DNA of 64,000 nucleotides, taken from Collinsella ureilytica. GTDB lineage: Bacteria > Actinomycetota > Coriobacteriia > Coriobacteriales > Coriobacteriaceae. Every line of letters begins with the position of its first letter. The stretch's first letter is position 1. The notes beneath the pieces are model-generated. The model saw only the letters and a list, made by a program, of their open reading frames with translations, was not told the DNA's origin and did not search any database. The stretch spans positions 496,001 to 560,000 of the forward strand of contig NZ_JAIMFO010000004.1 of the NCBI RefSeq assembly GCF_019795105.1, given 5' to 3'. Positions 43,356-51,699 of this stretch are shown here, piece by piece. The position numbers and the translations under genes were made by a program.

Positions 43356-43790
43356 CTACGCAATCCCCACGAGGTCAACAACCTCAGCGGGAGCCGACGT
43401 AGAAGCGAGCCGCTCTCTAAAATCCGCATGAATTAACTGTCGAGCCAACTGCGCCAGAATAACCAGATGCCGATCGCCCGCCTCAGCAAGCGGAACGGCA
43501 ATCTGAAACACCAAATCAACCTGCTCCCCATCCCAATCAATCGGATGAGCAAGATGGGCAAAACCAAGGGAAGCAACACTCACCGCTTCCGACTTGGCAT
43601 GCGGTGTGGCAACACGAAAGCCTAAGGCAGTTGTGCCCATAGCTTCGCGCGCAAATACATCAGCTACATAGGCCTCAAGATCTGAAAGCCGATTACTCGC
43701 ATCCATGGCATGCGCAAGCGCTCGAATGACGTCTTCTTTGCTTGTAGCCTGAAGGTCAAATAACACAAGATCTGGGGTCATGAGCTCCAT
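43356..43790 (-). CDS. PTS EIIA, fructose family (operon D)
   Basis: 144-residue EIIA with phospho-His64 in GFRVATPHAKSEAV and a QIAVPLAEAGDRHLVILAQLAR core. The only EIIA encoded inside a PTS operon in this window. ATG 43790 is favoured: GAGG lies 8 nt upstream, while the in-frame ATG at 43796 is too close. It starts 10 bp after the FSA-family aldolase gene. Confidence 0.93.
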   Translation of the reverse strand: MELMTPDLVLFDLQATSKEDVIRALAHAMDASNRLSDLEAYVADVFAREAMGTTALGFRVATPHAKSEAVSVASLGFAHLAHPIDWDGEQVDLVFQIAVPLAEAGDRHLVILAQLARQLIHADFRERLASTSAPAEVVDLVGIA

Positions 43791-43800
43791 TACCATCACC

Positions 43801-44478
43801 TCAGCAATCAGCCATGGTGGCACCGGTGCCAACCAGCGTCTCAAAGTCTTGTGTAAACGCATCAACCGCTGCATCAATAGCGGCGTTTTTAACCAAGCCC
43901 TCAATCAGATCAGGAGCAACAGTTACTCCTTTGACTCCATAACGCACGAGCTCAAGAACCTGCTGGCTATTCTTAAAACTTGCTGCTAAAAGACCGCTCG
44001 GCAGACCTGCAGCAACAATTGAATCGTGAATCTCACAGGCAACCTTCACGCCATCAAAACCCATATTGTCAATGCGGTTTACATACGGAGCAGCGTATTC
44101 AGCGCCGCATTTTGCAGCAAGAAATCCCTGCATAGCGGTATAGATAGCCGTTCCAATAAAGCGAATACCTGCTGCTTTCAGCATACGCATGGCACGAAAG
44201 CCCTCAGGCGTAGACGGAACCTTGACTAAGGTGGATGCCCCCAGCTCAGCGCATATGCGCTTCGCCTCAGCAAGCATGCCCTCAGCAGAGTTACTGATCA
44301 CCTGCACAAAAAGCTCGCCATCATCACCAATGATGGAACGAATCTCATGCAAGACCTCATACGGCGGTCTCCCAGATGCCGCAAGAATCGAGGGATTCGT
44401 TGAGACGCCATCCACCGGAAAGCGCTCATAGATCCTTCGGATCTTTTCTACATCAGCATCGTCGATACAGAGCTTCAT
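43801..44478 (-). CDS. Fructose-6-phosphate aldolase/transaldolase family protein, third paralog (operon D)
   Basis: 225-residue TalC/FSA-family aldolase with Schiff-base K86 in ASTLVKVPSTPEG, GVSTNPSILAASGRP and APYVNRIDNMGFDG. It is clearly diverged from the two identical copies in operons A and B and closer in wording to E. coli FsaA/FsaB. It lies directly behind a glycyl-radical enzyme and its activase. Its likely substrate is the product of that enzyme, cleaved to glyceraldehyde-3-P plus a small ketone (inference from the E. coli ybiW/fsaA and pflDC/fsaB associations). GGAGGAAGCT before the ATG at 44478. Confidence 0.92.
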   Translation of the reverse strand: MKLCIDDADVEKIRRIYERFPVDGVSTNPSILAASGRPPYEVLHEIRSIIGDDGELFVQVISNSAEGMLAEAKRICAELGASTLVKVPSTPEGFRAMRMLKAAGIRFIGTAIYTAMQGFLAAKCGAEYAAPYVNRIDNMGFDGVKVACEIHDSIVAAGLPSGLLAASFKNSQQVLELVRYGVKGVTVAPDLIEGLVKNAAIDAAVDAFTQDFETLVGTGATMADC

Positions 44479-44668
44479 AGCTTCCTCCTTTATCTTGCTA
44501 AGACGCCGGACTTCCGACGTCTTACTACGCTCATACAGCCACACCTGCAAAGGCGTTGACCTCGGGATTTCATGTCGTTTGGCTTGTGCTTTCGGACTTT
44601 GTGTCACCCGCAAACACACGCGGGATCCCAAGAAACCCTCGCGAAACCCGTAGCTCACCGCTTTGCCA

Positions 44669-45586
44669 CTACGCCTCTATAATCAGGTTTCTTACGCCAG
44701 CGTCTTTCATCACCTCTCCAAACGCATGCATGGCTTCTTTGGAATACAGCTGAGGGTTTTCCTCATCTGAAAAACAGTAGCTACGCTGGCCGTCTCGATA
44801 TTTCGCTGCGGCAAGCGGGTTGTAATTCAAAAGCTCAACGCGAACGTTGGGATACAGCGCCACGAGGTCTGAACCAATCGCGGCAAGGTTTTCTTCTGTG
44901 GCAGTCATGGTAGGGATTAAGGGCGTGCGAACAGTGACGCGATCCCGCAAAGAAGAGTGTAAAAGCCAAGAGAGGTTTTTCAGGATCTGCTGGTTCGACG
45001 CGCCAACAAGACGGCGGTGAAGCTCGTCATCTGCCAGTTTATAGTCGCAAAATATCTCATCAACCAAAGGAAGCACGCGCTGTACCTTGGCGCTCGGCGC
45101 AGCAAGGCTCGTCTCAATCGCAGTATGAATCCCGCGCGCTCGCAAAATACCTAAGAGCTCTGCGGCAAAATCCGCCTGCATAAGCGGCTCGCCCCCAGAA
45201 AGGGTCACCCCGCCTTGATCGCGAAAAAACACGCGGTCGCGCTCAAGCTCGTCTGCGAGCTCACTGGCCTCAATACTCTGGGAATCCCAGCGCAACGCAC
45301 CCGTTGGGCACGCATGCATCAGAGCATCCCAAGCTTCATCGGCATGCGGATCAAGTGCAATTCCATGACCGCTCACGCGCACTCCCCCAGACGCGCTGAG
45401 AGCAATGCAGGTTCCGCAACCAATACAAGGTTCGGCAAACCATACGGGAGAAGGATGTGGATCCAGCCCCTCAGGGTTTTGGCACCAAACACAGCGCAAA
45501 GGACAGCCCTTTAAAAACACGCTGGTGCGCAAGCCTGACCCATCATGGGTAGAGAAGCGCCGGATATCGAACACAACACCTTTCAT
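44669..45586 (-). CDS. Glycyl-radical enzyme activating protein (radical SAM, PflC-like)
   Basis: 305-residue radical-SAM activase that installs the glycyl radical on the adjacent lyase. Cluster motif CPLRCVWCQNPEG (CxxxCxxC), a ferredoxin-like insert with WFAEPCIGCGTCIALSASGG and a second Cys region around ACPTGAL, then VTLSGGEPLMQADFA. The extra Cys-rich insert is typical of activases of non-PFL glycyl-radical enzymes. The ATG abuts the lyase stop codon (TAA ATG), so expression is coupled. It may or may not also activate the split PFL; a dedicated PflA is not in the window. Confidence 0.95.
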   Translation of the reverse strand: MKGVVFDIRRFSTHDGSGLRTSVFLKGCPLRCVWCQNPEGLDPHPSPVWFAEPCIGCGTCIALSASGGVRVSGHGIALDPHADEAWDALMHACPTGALRWDSQSIEASELADELERDRVFFRDQGGVTLSGGEPLMQADFAAELLGILRARGIHTAIETSLAAPSAKVQRVLPLVDEIFCDYKLADDELHRRLVGASNQQILKNLSWLLHSSLRDRVTVRTPLIPTMTATEENLAAIGSDLVALYPNVRVELLNYNPLAAAKYRDGQRSYCFSDEENPQLYSKEAMHAFGEVMKDAGVRNLIIEA

Positions 45587-47932
45587 TTACGACATATCCG
45601 CATAGGAAGTCCGAGCAATGATCTCGTCCTGCAGCTTACCGGCAAGCTCGGTAAAGTACGCCGTATAGCCTGCTACACGCACCGTCAGGCTCCGATAGCG
45701 CTCAGGATCTTGCTGAGCAGCTATGAGATCTTCGCGTCGCACAACATTGAACTGGATGTGCGGAATTTTGAGATCCACAAAGGAGTGCAAGAAGAGGGCG
45801 AACTTATCAATGCCCTGCTCAGTTGCGAAAAATGAGGGCAAGAATTTCATATTGAGCAAGCCGCCGTTTGAGGTGAGCGAAGGATCCAGGCGTGCGACTG
45901 ACTTGAGCACGGCGGTCGGGCCATCTAAATCACGTCCATACATGGGGCTCATGCCACCATCTGCCAACGGCGTTTGGGAGAGGCGTCCATCAGGGCTTGC
46001 CCCCACATTTTCTCCCATAGGCACATGAGCAGAAACGGTATACATGCCTGTGTGATAGGGGCCGCCTCGATAATTGGTAAAACTACGCAAGCGCGTCTGG
46101 AAGTACTCTGCCCAACGGCATCCCAACTCATCAACCCAAGCAACATCATTGCCGTACTTAGGCACCTTGTTTAAAATCCGCGCATGCAGGATTTCGTGAC
46201 CCTCAAAGTTATCTCGCAGCGCTTGAAGCATCTCATGTGCACTTACAACCTGCTCGTCATACACCAGCATCTTTAAGGCAGCAAGGCTATCAGCCAAATT
46301 CGCAACCTGAATCATCTGAATGCCTGAGAAGTTATAGTGGGCACCACCTGCAGTAACGTCGATACCCCGCTCAAGACAATCATCAATCACGGCAGACAAA
46401 AATGCCGTGGGCAACAGATCTATATGAGCCGCTTCCACCCACGCGCAGGCCTCAACCATACGATCCATGTAGTAGTCGATCATCTTGGCAAAGCTAGCCT
46501 CAAGCTCCTCATAGCTTGCATACGTGTCCAAGCTGCCAAAATCAGGCCCCAAAACGCGTCCGGTCACTAAATCGACGCCACCGGTCAGCGTGAGTTCAAG
46601 TGCCTTGTTGAGGTTGAACATGGCCGCATCGCTCCACCCAAGATTGTCACCTTGAGTTGTAAGCTCAACACAGCCCACGATGGCATAGTCAAGCGCATCG
46701 GCAGGATCCACGCCCAACTCCTCAAGAGCTGGCACAACCGCCTCATCGTTAAAGAACTGCGGCATGCCACTACCCTTTGCCACCACACGAATTGCCTTTT
46801 TAAGCAGGCTATCTGTCGTGTTTTCATGCAGGCGTACTGAGAGATTGGGCTGCGGCAAACCCAGCTCTTCTTGCGCTTGTAAGAAGAGATAGGACAGGTC
46901 ATTTTCTACGTTGGCACCCGTGCGATCTTGTCCGCCAACTGCAATATTGAAACCAATGGGAAAGCCAGCAAAATATCGCGCGCTGCTGGCACTTCTCATA
47001 TACACAATTTGGTTGAACTTAAGAAAGAGGCATTCGATGAGCTCTAAGGCGCGATCCTTGCTCATACCATCCGAAATACTCGTGCGGTAGTACGGCTCCA
47101 GCACCATATCGAGGCGACCAGGTGAAAACGATGAAGCATTTGATTCCATCTGCAGGATTACGAATAAAAACCAAAGGCCTTGCAGGGCCTCATGAAAGGT
47201 TTTTGCCGGTCGCTCTGCGAGGGCATCGCATATCGTTGCTACCTGCATAAGATCTTCTGCAGCCTCTGGATGGCTCGTTGCGAGCGTACGAGCGAGGGCA
47301 GCATAGCGGCGCATGAAGGCAATTGCCCCGTCCATAACAAGAACCACTGCCTGATAAAATGGCCGCTTCTCTGAGTCTGCCATCTCAAGATGCGAAAGCG
47401 CCTCTGTCTTCAAGCCAAGAGGTCCTTTGGAAAGCCAGGTACGGCAGTTTGGATTGATATGACCTTGGGCGTGATCAGTCTGGTTAATCTTGGCTACGCG
47501 GCCAATCTCTTTCAGCTCTTCACCATGGTCGATGCGAATACGATCTTCAAGCGAAGCGTCTTTCCAAAAGGGCTTAATTATCCGCCGGAAGTATTCAATA
47601 TCTTCCTCGTGCACATTGAAGGTATCTTGTGGACGACTTGGCAGGGTCTCAAGCTCTCGATCAACCCATGAGCTACCAGCTTCTGGAAAAACCACGCCAG
47701 CACGCACGCCAGCCGTGCGATTACCAACAATCAGCTCAAGCGGATCGATTGTGATTTCCATCTGCTCAAGAGCTGCAGCAAGCGCATGAGCGCGCTGCAA
47801 AATACGAGGCTCATTTGGATGCTTTTGATAGGATTCCGTAATGATTTTAGCCTGCTCAATTGAAGCGTAGCGTGGCTCGTTGAGCATATGCTCTCGTAGT
47901 GTTTGAATGCGCTCTGCTGCCATTGCTTCCAT
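45587..47932 (-). CDS. Glycyl-radical enzyme, PflD/YbiW-like
   Basis: 781-residue glycyl-radical enzyme: Cys-loop VGCVELTTQGD with the thiyl Cys421 and the GCVE glutamate 423 typical of dehydratase/lyase-type members rather than PFL (which has Cys-Cys); radical loop SLTVRVAGYTAYF with Gly755. Full length, intact. With the activase, an FSA-family aldolase and a fructose-family PTS it mirrors E. coli frw-pflDC/fsaB and ybiWY/fsaA. I recall YbiW-type enzymes being assigned to 1,5-anhydroglucitol-6-phosphate cleavage; whether this one shares that substrate cannot be settled from sequence. ATG 47932 with GAGGA 7 nt upstream. Confidence 0.93.
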   Translation of the reverse strand: MEAMAAERIQTLREHMLNEPRYASIEQAKIITESYQKHPNEPRILQRAHALAAALEQMEITIDPLELIVGNRTAGVRAGVVFPEAGSSWVDRELETLPSRPQDTFNVHEEDIEYFRRIIKPFWKDASLEDRIRIDHGEELKEIGRVAKINQTDHAQGHINPNCRTWLSKGPLGLKTEALSHLEMADSEKRPFYQAVVLVMDGAIAFMRRYAALARTLATSHPEAAEDLMQVATICDALAERPAKTFHEALQGLWFLFVILQMESNASSFSPGRLDMVLEPYYRTSISDGMSKDRALELIECLFLKFNQIVYMRSASSARYFAGFPIGFNIAVGGQDRTGANVENDLSYLFLQAQEELGLPQPNLSVRLHENTTDSLLKKAIRVVAKGSGMPQFFNDEAVVPALEELGVDPADALDYAIVGCVELTTQGDNLGWSDAAMFNLNKALELTLTGGVDLVTGRVLGPDFGSLDTYASYEELEASFAKMIDYYMDRMVEACAWVEAAHIDLLPTAFLSAVIDDCLERGIDVTAGGAHYNFSGIQMIQVANLADSLAALKMLVYDEQVVSAHEMLQALRDNFEGHEILHARILNKVPKYGNDVAWVDELGCRWAEYFQTRLRSFTNYRGGPYHTGMYTVSAHVPMGENVGASPDGRLSQTPLADGGMSPMYGRDLDGPTAVLKSVARLDPSLTSNGGLLNMKFLPSFFATEQGIDKFALFLHSFVDLKIPHIQFNVVRREDLIAAQQDPERYRSLTVRVAGYTAYFTELAGKLQDEIIARTSYADMS

Positions 47933-47996
47933 CTTCCTGTCCTCGTTAACTATTGTTTATTATCTCTTTTATTATTTCTTCTTAGTTATATAGGTA

Positions 47997-48024
47997 AGTA
48001 TAGGCATGGTGGACGTGGTGTCAA
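47997..48024 (-). promoter_or_regulatory. Strong sigma-70-type promoter of operon D
   Basis: Read leftward: TTGACA (48019-48024), 16-bp spacer, TATACT (47997-48002). The predicted leader is about 60 nt to the glycyl-radical enzyme ATG. Confidence 0.75.
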
Positions 48025-48050
48025 TTGTTTTATCTTCTTTTTATTGTTTT
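48024..48050. promoter_or_regulatory. ATTGTTTT direct repeats next to the -35
   Basis: ATTGTTTT at 48024-48031 and 48043-48050 (19-bp period), with a third partial copy ATTGTTTA at 47952 in the leader. T-rich direct repeats of this kind fit a DeoR-family operator; the DeoR gene is immediately upstream. Confidence 0.55.
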
Positions 48051-48397
48051 GTTAGGTTTCTGATGATCTGCGTCGGGACGTGCGTCTGCTTGAACTGCTT
48101 TAAACGTTACTACCAAGACAGCGAGCGGCTCGGCGGTCTATGCAACGTCAACATCGCACTGGTAAGACATAAGCGCGTTAAGCGTATTCAGATCTGACTC
48201 ACTGCCAGTTTGAGTGTCACATGGCCCAACTCATCGCTTCCCTGCACAATGAGGAGATCAAGCGACCCTGCTTACGAACGCCGTCTATCTGCGCTATCAG
48301 AAGATCGTGCAACTAAGCGACTCGGCTGATCCTAGCTCGCACCCCGCGTGATTAAACGGGCGAAAGATTCAGCGTACCGTCCGCAGCGCCTAGGTGA

Positions 48398-49162
48398 TCA
48401 GGCAATCCAGTCTACGTTCAACTCTTCTAATAGCTTTATCTGGGATTTTTCCGGCGAACGCTCCATAATGGCTCCTGTAAAGTCACTCATACGAGCGAAG
48501 AAATAGGTTCCATCCTCTTGAAACTTTCTTGTTTCAAGCATGAGATACGAGCGCTTGCTCGAAGCAATCGCGCAATGCTTCGTGCTTCCATCCTGCGGAA
48601 TATAGGTTGATACACGGTCGTTTTCTAAATCCACTCCCACAGCACCAATGAAGGCAATGTCAAAGCGATACCGCTCCATTTGCTCAATCGTAAGCGCACC
48701 AATAAAGCCATCGCGCCGATCGTTCGTCTCGCCGCCAAGCATAATCAATTTGATATTGCGAGCACTTGATACGGCACCGATGACCTGGATGCAATTAGTA
48801 ACCAAGGTGATCTTTCGCCCTGAGTCAGCAAGCATTTGAGCAAGCACAATATTTGAAGTAGACATGTCTAAAAAGACCATATCTCCGTCATTGATGAGCT
48901 CGAGTGCTTTTGTTGCAATCGCTCGTTTGTCTTCAATATGCTTACCCAGCCGATCTGAAATGCGATAATCCGTCGCATGCGTGCGCAGTCGAACCGCACC
49001 GCCATAGATTTTCTTTAGCTGTCCACGCTTTTCGAGCAGTGTTAGGTCTTTGCGAATACAGTCTTCCGTTACGCCAAAACGCAAAGCCAGCTCTTTAACT
49101 TTCACCGAGCCGACGGCGCTTACCTCATCAACAATTGCGTTATGACGCCCTTCGGCCAGCAT
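48398..49162 (-). CDS. DeoR-family regulator of operon D
   Basis: 254 residues: HTH RHNAIVDEVSAVGSVKVKELALRFGVTEDCIRKDLTLLEKRGQ, then the DeoR sensor domain with DMVFLDMSTSNIVLAQML, IKLIMLGGETNDRRDGFIG and IAFIGAVGVD. The ATG at 49162 has AAGGGAG 5 nt upstream; a longer frame to 49201 lacks a ribosome site. Same strand and directly upstream of the glycyl-radical operon, which it most likely represses in the absence of the sugar phosphate. Confidence 0.92.
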   Translation of the reverse strand: MLAEGRHNAIVDEVSAVGSVKVKELALRFGVTEDCIRKDLTLLEKRGQLKKIYGGAVRLRTHATDYRISDRLGKHIEDKRAIATKALELINDGDMVFLDMSTSNIVLAQMLADSGRKITLVTNCIQVIGAVSSARNIKLIMLGGETNDRRDGFIGALTIEQMERYRFDIAFIGAVGVDLENDRVSTYIPQDGSTKHCAIASSKRSYLMLETRKFQEDGTYFFARMSDFTGAIMERSPEKSQIKLLEELNVDWIA

Positions 49163-49271
49163 CTGCTCTCCCTTATACGGCACATCACGATCATCATCCA
49201 CGTGTACGTTATTGTTTCCCGAATGCCAACATATCTATCTGAAAAACAGGTGTTCACAAGAAGGCCGTGGC

Positions 49272-50291
49272 TTAGAGCGGCGCTTTCCTAGCTGTTTGAG
49301 CGGCAATAATCTGATCGTATACCTCGCGTTTTTTTATAGAATAACGCTGAGCGAGACGCTTTGCTGTAGCTGATGCAGACTCGCCTGCATCAAGCGCCTC
49401 TTCAATTTCTTGCGCCAACAACTCCTGTGCATCTGCGTGAGCGGAAGTCACCATGCCGGAAGACACGCTCAGACGTTGCGCCAGCTCTTCTGTCGTAGGA
49501 GGAGACACAACAAGGGCAATCTCGCCCTTCACCTCACCACGAGCTGAAAAGAGCTCGACAAGCTCTTCGGCAGAACCCCGAATAACCTCCTCATACACCT
49601 TCGTAAGCTCACGACAAACTGCGCACGTGCGATTAGGCAAGCCTTCTGCCAGAGCCTCAAGTGAGGCGATAAGCCGATGCGGAGATTCGTAAAAAATCAG
49701 CGCGCCGGGAATGGCGGCAAGCTCAGCCAACCGCCGGAGGCGCGCGCCAGGACGGCGAGGTAAAAAGCCCCCAAAGAAAAAGCCGTCTGTTGCAATACCA
49801 CTTGCCACCAACGCAGTTACACAAGCAGACGGACCAGGTATAACCTCTACCTTCACATCAGCCTCAAGCGCAGCATTTACTAGATACTGACCAGGATCAG
49901 AGATCGCAGGCATACCTGCATCAGAGGCAAAGGCAATGTGCGCGCCGGCGAGCATGCGCTGGATGAGAGCTGGGGTCTTTTCAGCAATCGTGTGCTCATC
50001 GCAGCGCATAAGCGGCCGAGAGATTTTGAGCAGCGCAAGTAACTTGCCCGTCACTCGCGTATCTTCACAGCAAATGAGCTCTGCCGCCTGAAAGCTCGCT
50101 GTTGCTCGAGGGGATAGATCGCTCAAGTTTCCAATGGGAGTACCCACAACGCTTAAGCAGCCTCGAGAAGATCCCTCCCGCGCATCCAGACGTGCATGAG
50201 CACCAGCAGATATGTGCTGAGCCTTGAGCAACGACTCACTCCGGGGCTGATCGTCTAGGATACCTGCCTGAGTTTGACCAGGTTTTACCAT
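49272..50291 (-). CDS. rsmI: 16S rRNA (cytidine1402-2'-O)-methyltransferase
   Basis: SAM-dependent enzyme modifying C1402 in the ribosomal P site. 339 residues with tetrapyrrole-methylase fold motifs: VVGTPIGNLSDLSPRA, CEDTRVTGKLL, ASDAGMPAISDPGQYLV, VIPGPSACVTAL, FYESPHRL and ELTKVYEEVIRG. The N-terminal 45 residues before the fold are an extension, and the C-terminal helical part (REVYDQIIAA) is normal. Separated from the GH5-like gene by 2 bp, so the two are co-transcribed. Its antisense strand shows nothing. Confidence 0.96.
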   Translation of the reverse strand: MVKPGQTQAGILDDQPRSESLLKAQHISAGAHARLDAREGSSRGCLSVVGTPIGNLSDLSPRATASFQAAELICCEDTRVTGKLLALLKISRPLMRCDEHTIAEKTPALIQRMLAGAHIAFASDAGMPAISDPGQYLVNAALEADVKVEVIPGPSACVTALVASGIATDGFFFGGFLPRRPGARLRRLAELAAIPGALIFYESPHRLIASLEALAEGLPNRTCAVCRELTKVYEEVIRGSAEELVELFSARGEVKGEIALVVSPPTTEELAQRLSVSSGMVTSAHADAQELLAQEIEEALDAGESASATAKRLAQRYSIKKREVYDQIIAAQTARKAPL

Positions 50292-50293
50292 AG

Positions 50294-51412
50294 CTACTCA
50301 ATCATGGCACGCTCAAGCGTACCTAAGGCAAGGCGAGCGTCCCAAGCAGGAATACGCTTTTCGGTCTTCCAGGTTTGGAAATACCAGCCCTTTGTCGTCT
50401 CAAAACTCGCAAGCTGATTGGCTACAAAAACACGTTCGTAGGCAGCGCGCCCCTCTGGAGTAACTGAACTACTCGAAAGCACCGCAGACCCAGACCATTC
50501 ACCCACAATGACCGGAAAGCCAGCTCCGTGAGCTCGACTGATCAGCTGACGATTGCGAGTGACAGCCCCAGAGATTCCTCCTGGCGACGTAATATCGCAG
50601 GCAGTCTCATCTCGATAGTGGTACAGATGTAAATCCATAATGACATTTACATACCGAGCGCCACGCATAAAGCCGCGCCACCGACCCGGATAACCAGAGC
50701 ACGAAAATACAACAGCCTTCTCTTCAGGCATATGCATACGCACCAGCTGATAGGCATCGCGGTAAAAATTTCGCAGGTAGTGAATAGGAATGCCATCGGT
50801 CACCGTAAAAAGATCACGGCGAACACTCATGGCTGGAGAGTCCAAAAGTTCAATACCAAAAAGACCCTCGCGCGTGCCATAGCGTGCCGCCAAGCGCTCA
50901 AGCGTATCGAGGGCAACCTGGCGTCCACTGGTGCTCGAATGCCATTCAGCAATGAACGAGGGAGAAGCCGGAGGATCGCTGGAATCTCCCTGTCCGCCCG
51001 GTACGGTTGCCAGATCAAGCAAGACTGTAAGATTGTATTTCTCAGCCCACTCTATGGCACGATCGATATAGTCAATTACCGGAATATGGCTACCGCACTC
51101 CCCCTGTGCGCCAAAGGCATACCAAGGCACCGGCAAGCGCACCGAGTTGAGACCGATCGTAGCCATGCGACGAAAATCGTCTTCAGTAATAAAGGATTCG
51201 TAGTGTTTGCGTAGGCGATCAGAATAGAGGCTGCAGCCCACTGCTCGCTGCAGCTCAATCTCATTTGAAGCACCTGTCGCCTCAAACAGCGAGGGACTCA
51301 CCCAAGGCTCAGGAATAAACCAGCCAGCAAGATTTACACCACGAATACGATCAGTGGTAACGGAGCCTAAACGAGGTCTCGTGAGGCCTGCAATATTCAC
51401 TCGGAAAGCCAC
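50294..51412 (-). CDS. GH5-like (exo-beta-1,3-glucanase-type) protein lacking the catalytic acid/base
   Basis: 372 residues with the GH5 fold of yeast Exg1-type glucanases: RGVNLAGWFIPEPWVSPSLF, NSVRLPVPWYAFG, MDLHLYHYRD, the nucleophile motif VIVGEWSGS (E305) and GWYFQTWKTE. Two hallmark active-site positions differ. The acid/base motif normally reading ELLNEP is ELLDSP here (Asp191-Ser192), and the usual DLHGAPG is DLATVPG. It has no signal peptide and is encoded with rsmI, so it is probably cytoplasmic. Retained fold with a lost acid/base suggests a carbohydrate-binding pseudoenzyme or altered chemistry (inference). Confidence 0.85.
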   Translation of the reverse strand: MAFRVNIAGLTRPRLGSVTTDRIRGVNLAGWFIPEPWVSPSLFEATGASNEIELQRAVGCSLYSDRLRKHYESFITEDDFRRMATIGLNSVRLPVPWYAFGAQGECGSHIPVIDYIDRAIEWAEKYNLTVLLDLATVPGGQGDSSDPPASPSFIAEWHSSTSGRQVALDTLERLAARYGTREGLFGIELLDSPAMSVRRDLFTVTDGIPIHYLRNFYRDAYQLVRMHMPEEKAVVFSCSGYPGRWRGFMRGARYVNVIMDLHLYHYRDETACDITSPGGISGAVTRNRQLISRAHGAGFPVIVGEWSGSAVLSSSSVTPEGRAAYERVFVANQLASFETTKGWYFQTWKTEKRIPAWDARLALGTLERAMIE

Positions 51413-51430
51413 GCCTCTACCTTTCTCATG

Positions 51431-51460
51431 AAAAAAGCGCCCGGCATGCCTGCCGAGCGC
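51431..51460 (-). terminator. Terminator after tRNA-Phe
   Basis: GCGCCCGGCA and TGCCGAGCGC arms (one mismatch) with a 4-nt loop. Read leftward it ends in TTTTTT, 13 bp past the tRNA 3' end. Confidence 0.85.
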
Positions 51461-51472
51461 CTTCAGATCAAC

Positions 51473-51548
<76 letters not shown>

Positions 51549-51580
51549 ATCATGTCCGCCGTCAGACGGCAGCCAGAACA

Positions 51581-51685
51581 CTATACCAAAGGAGGAGATA
51601 GGGTCAAGCAGAAAAAATTGAACGTTCTTCTTGCGCATACGTTCAGACGCTTTCTTTTTGCCAGTATGAGAGCCTTAAGCTGCAT
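51581..51685 (-). pseudogene. Remnant of AbiEii toxin gene (5' end only)
   Basis: In the slot where AbiEii normally follows AbiEi, the minus strand reads NAMQLKALILAKRKR in frame, matching the conserved AbiEii opening (NxMQLKAxI). It then diverges and stops after about 34 codons, 33 bp before tRNA-Phe. The nucleotidyltransferase domain is absent. The match is short, so this is a tentative call. Confidence 0.5.
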
Positions 51686-51699
51686 CGCATTCTTAGTTC

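Larger units (their letters stand above)
47933..48397. other. Control region between operon D and its DeoR gene
   Basis: 465 bp. The left 130 bp are strongly T-rich on the plus strand and carry the promoter and DeoR-like repeats. The rest (about 48060-48390) shows no gene, repeat or hairpin I can support. Confidence 0.6.
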
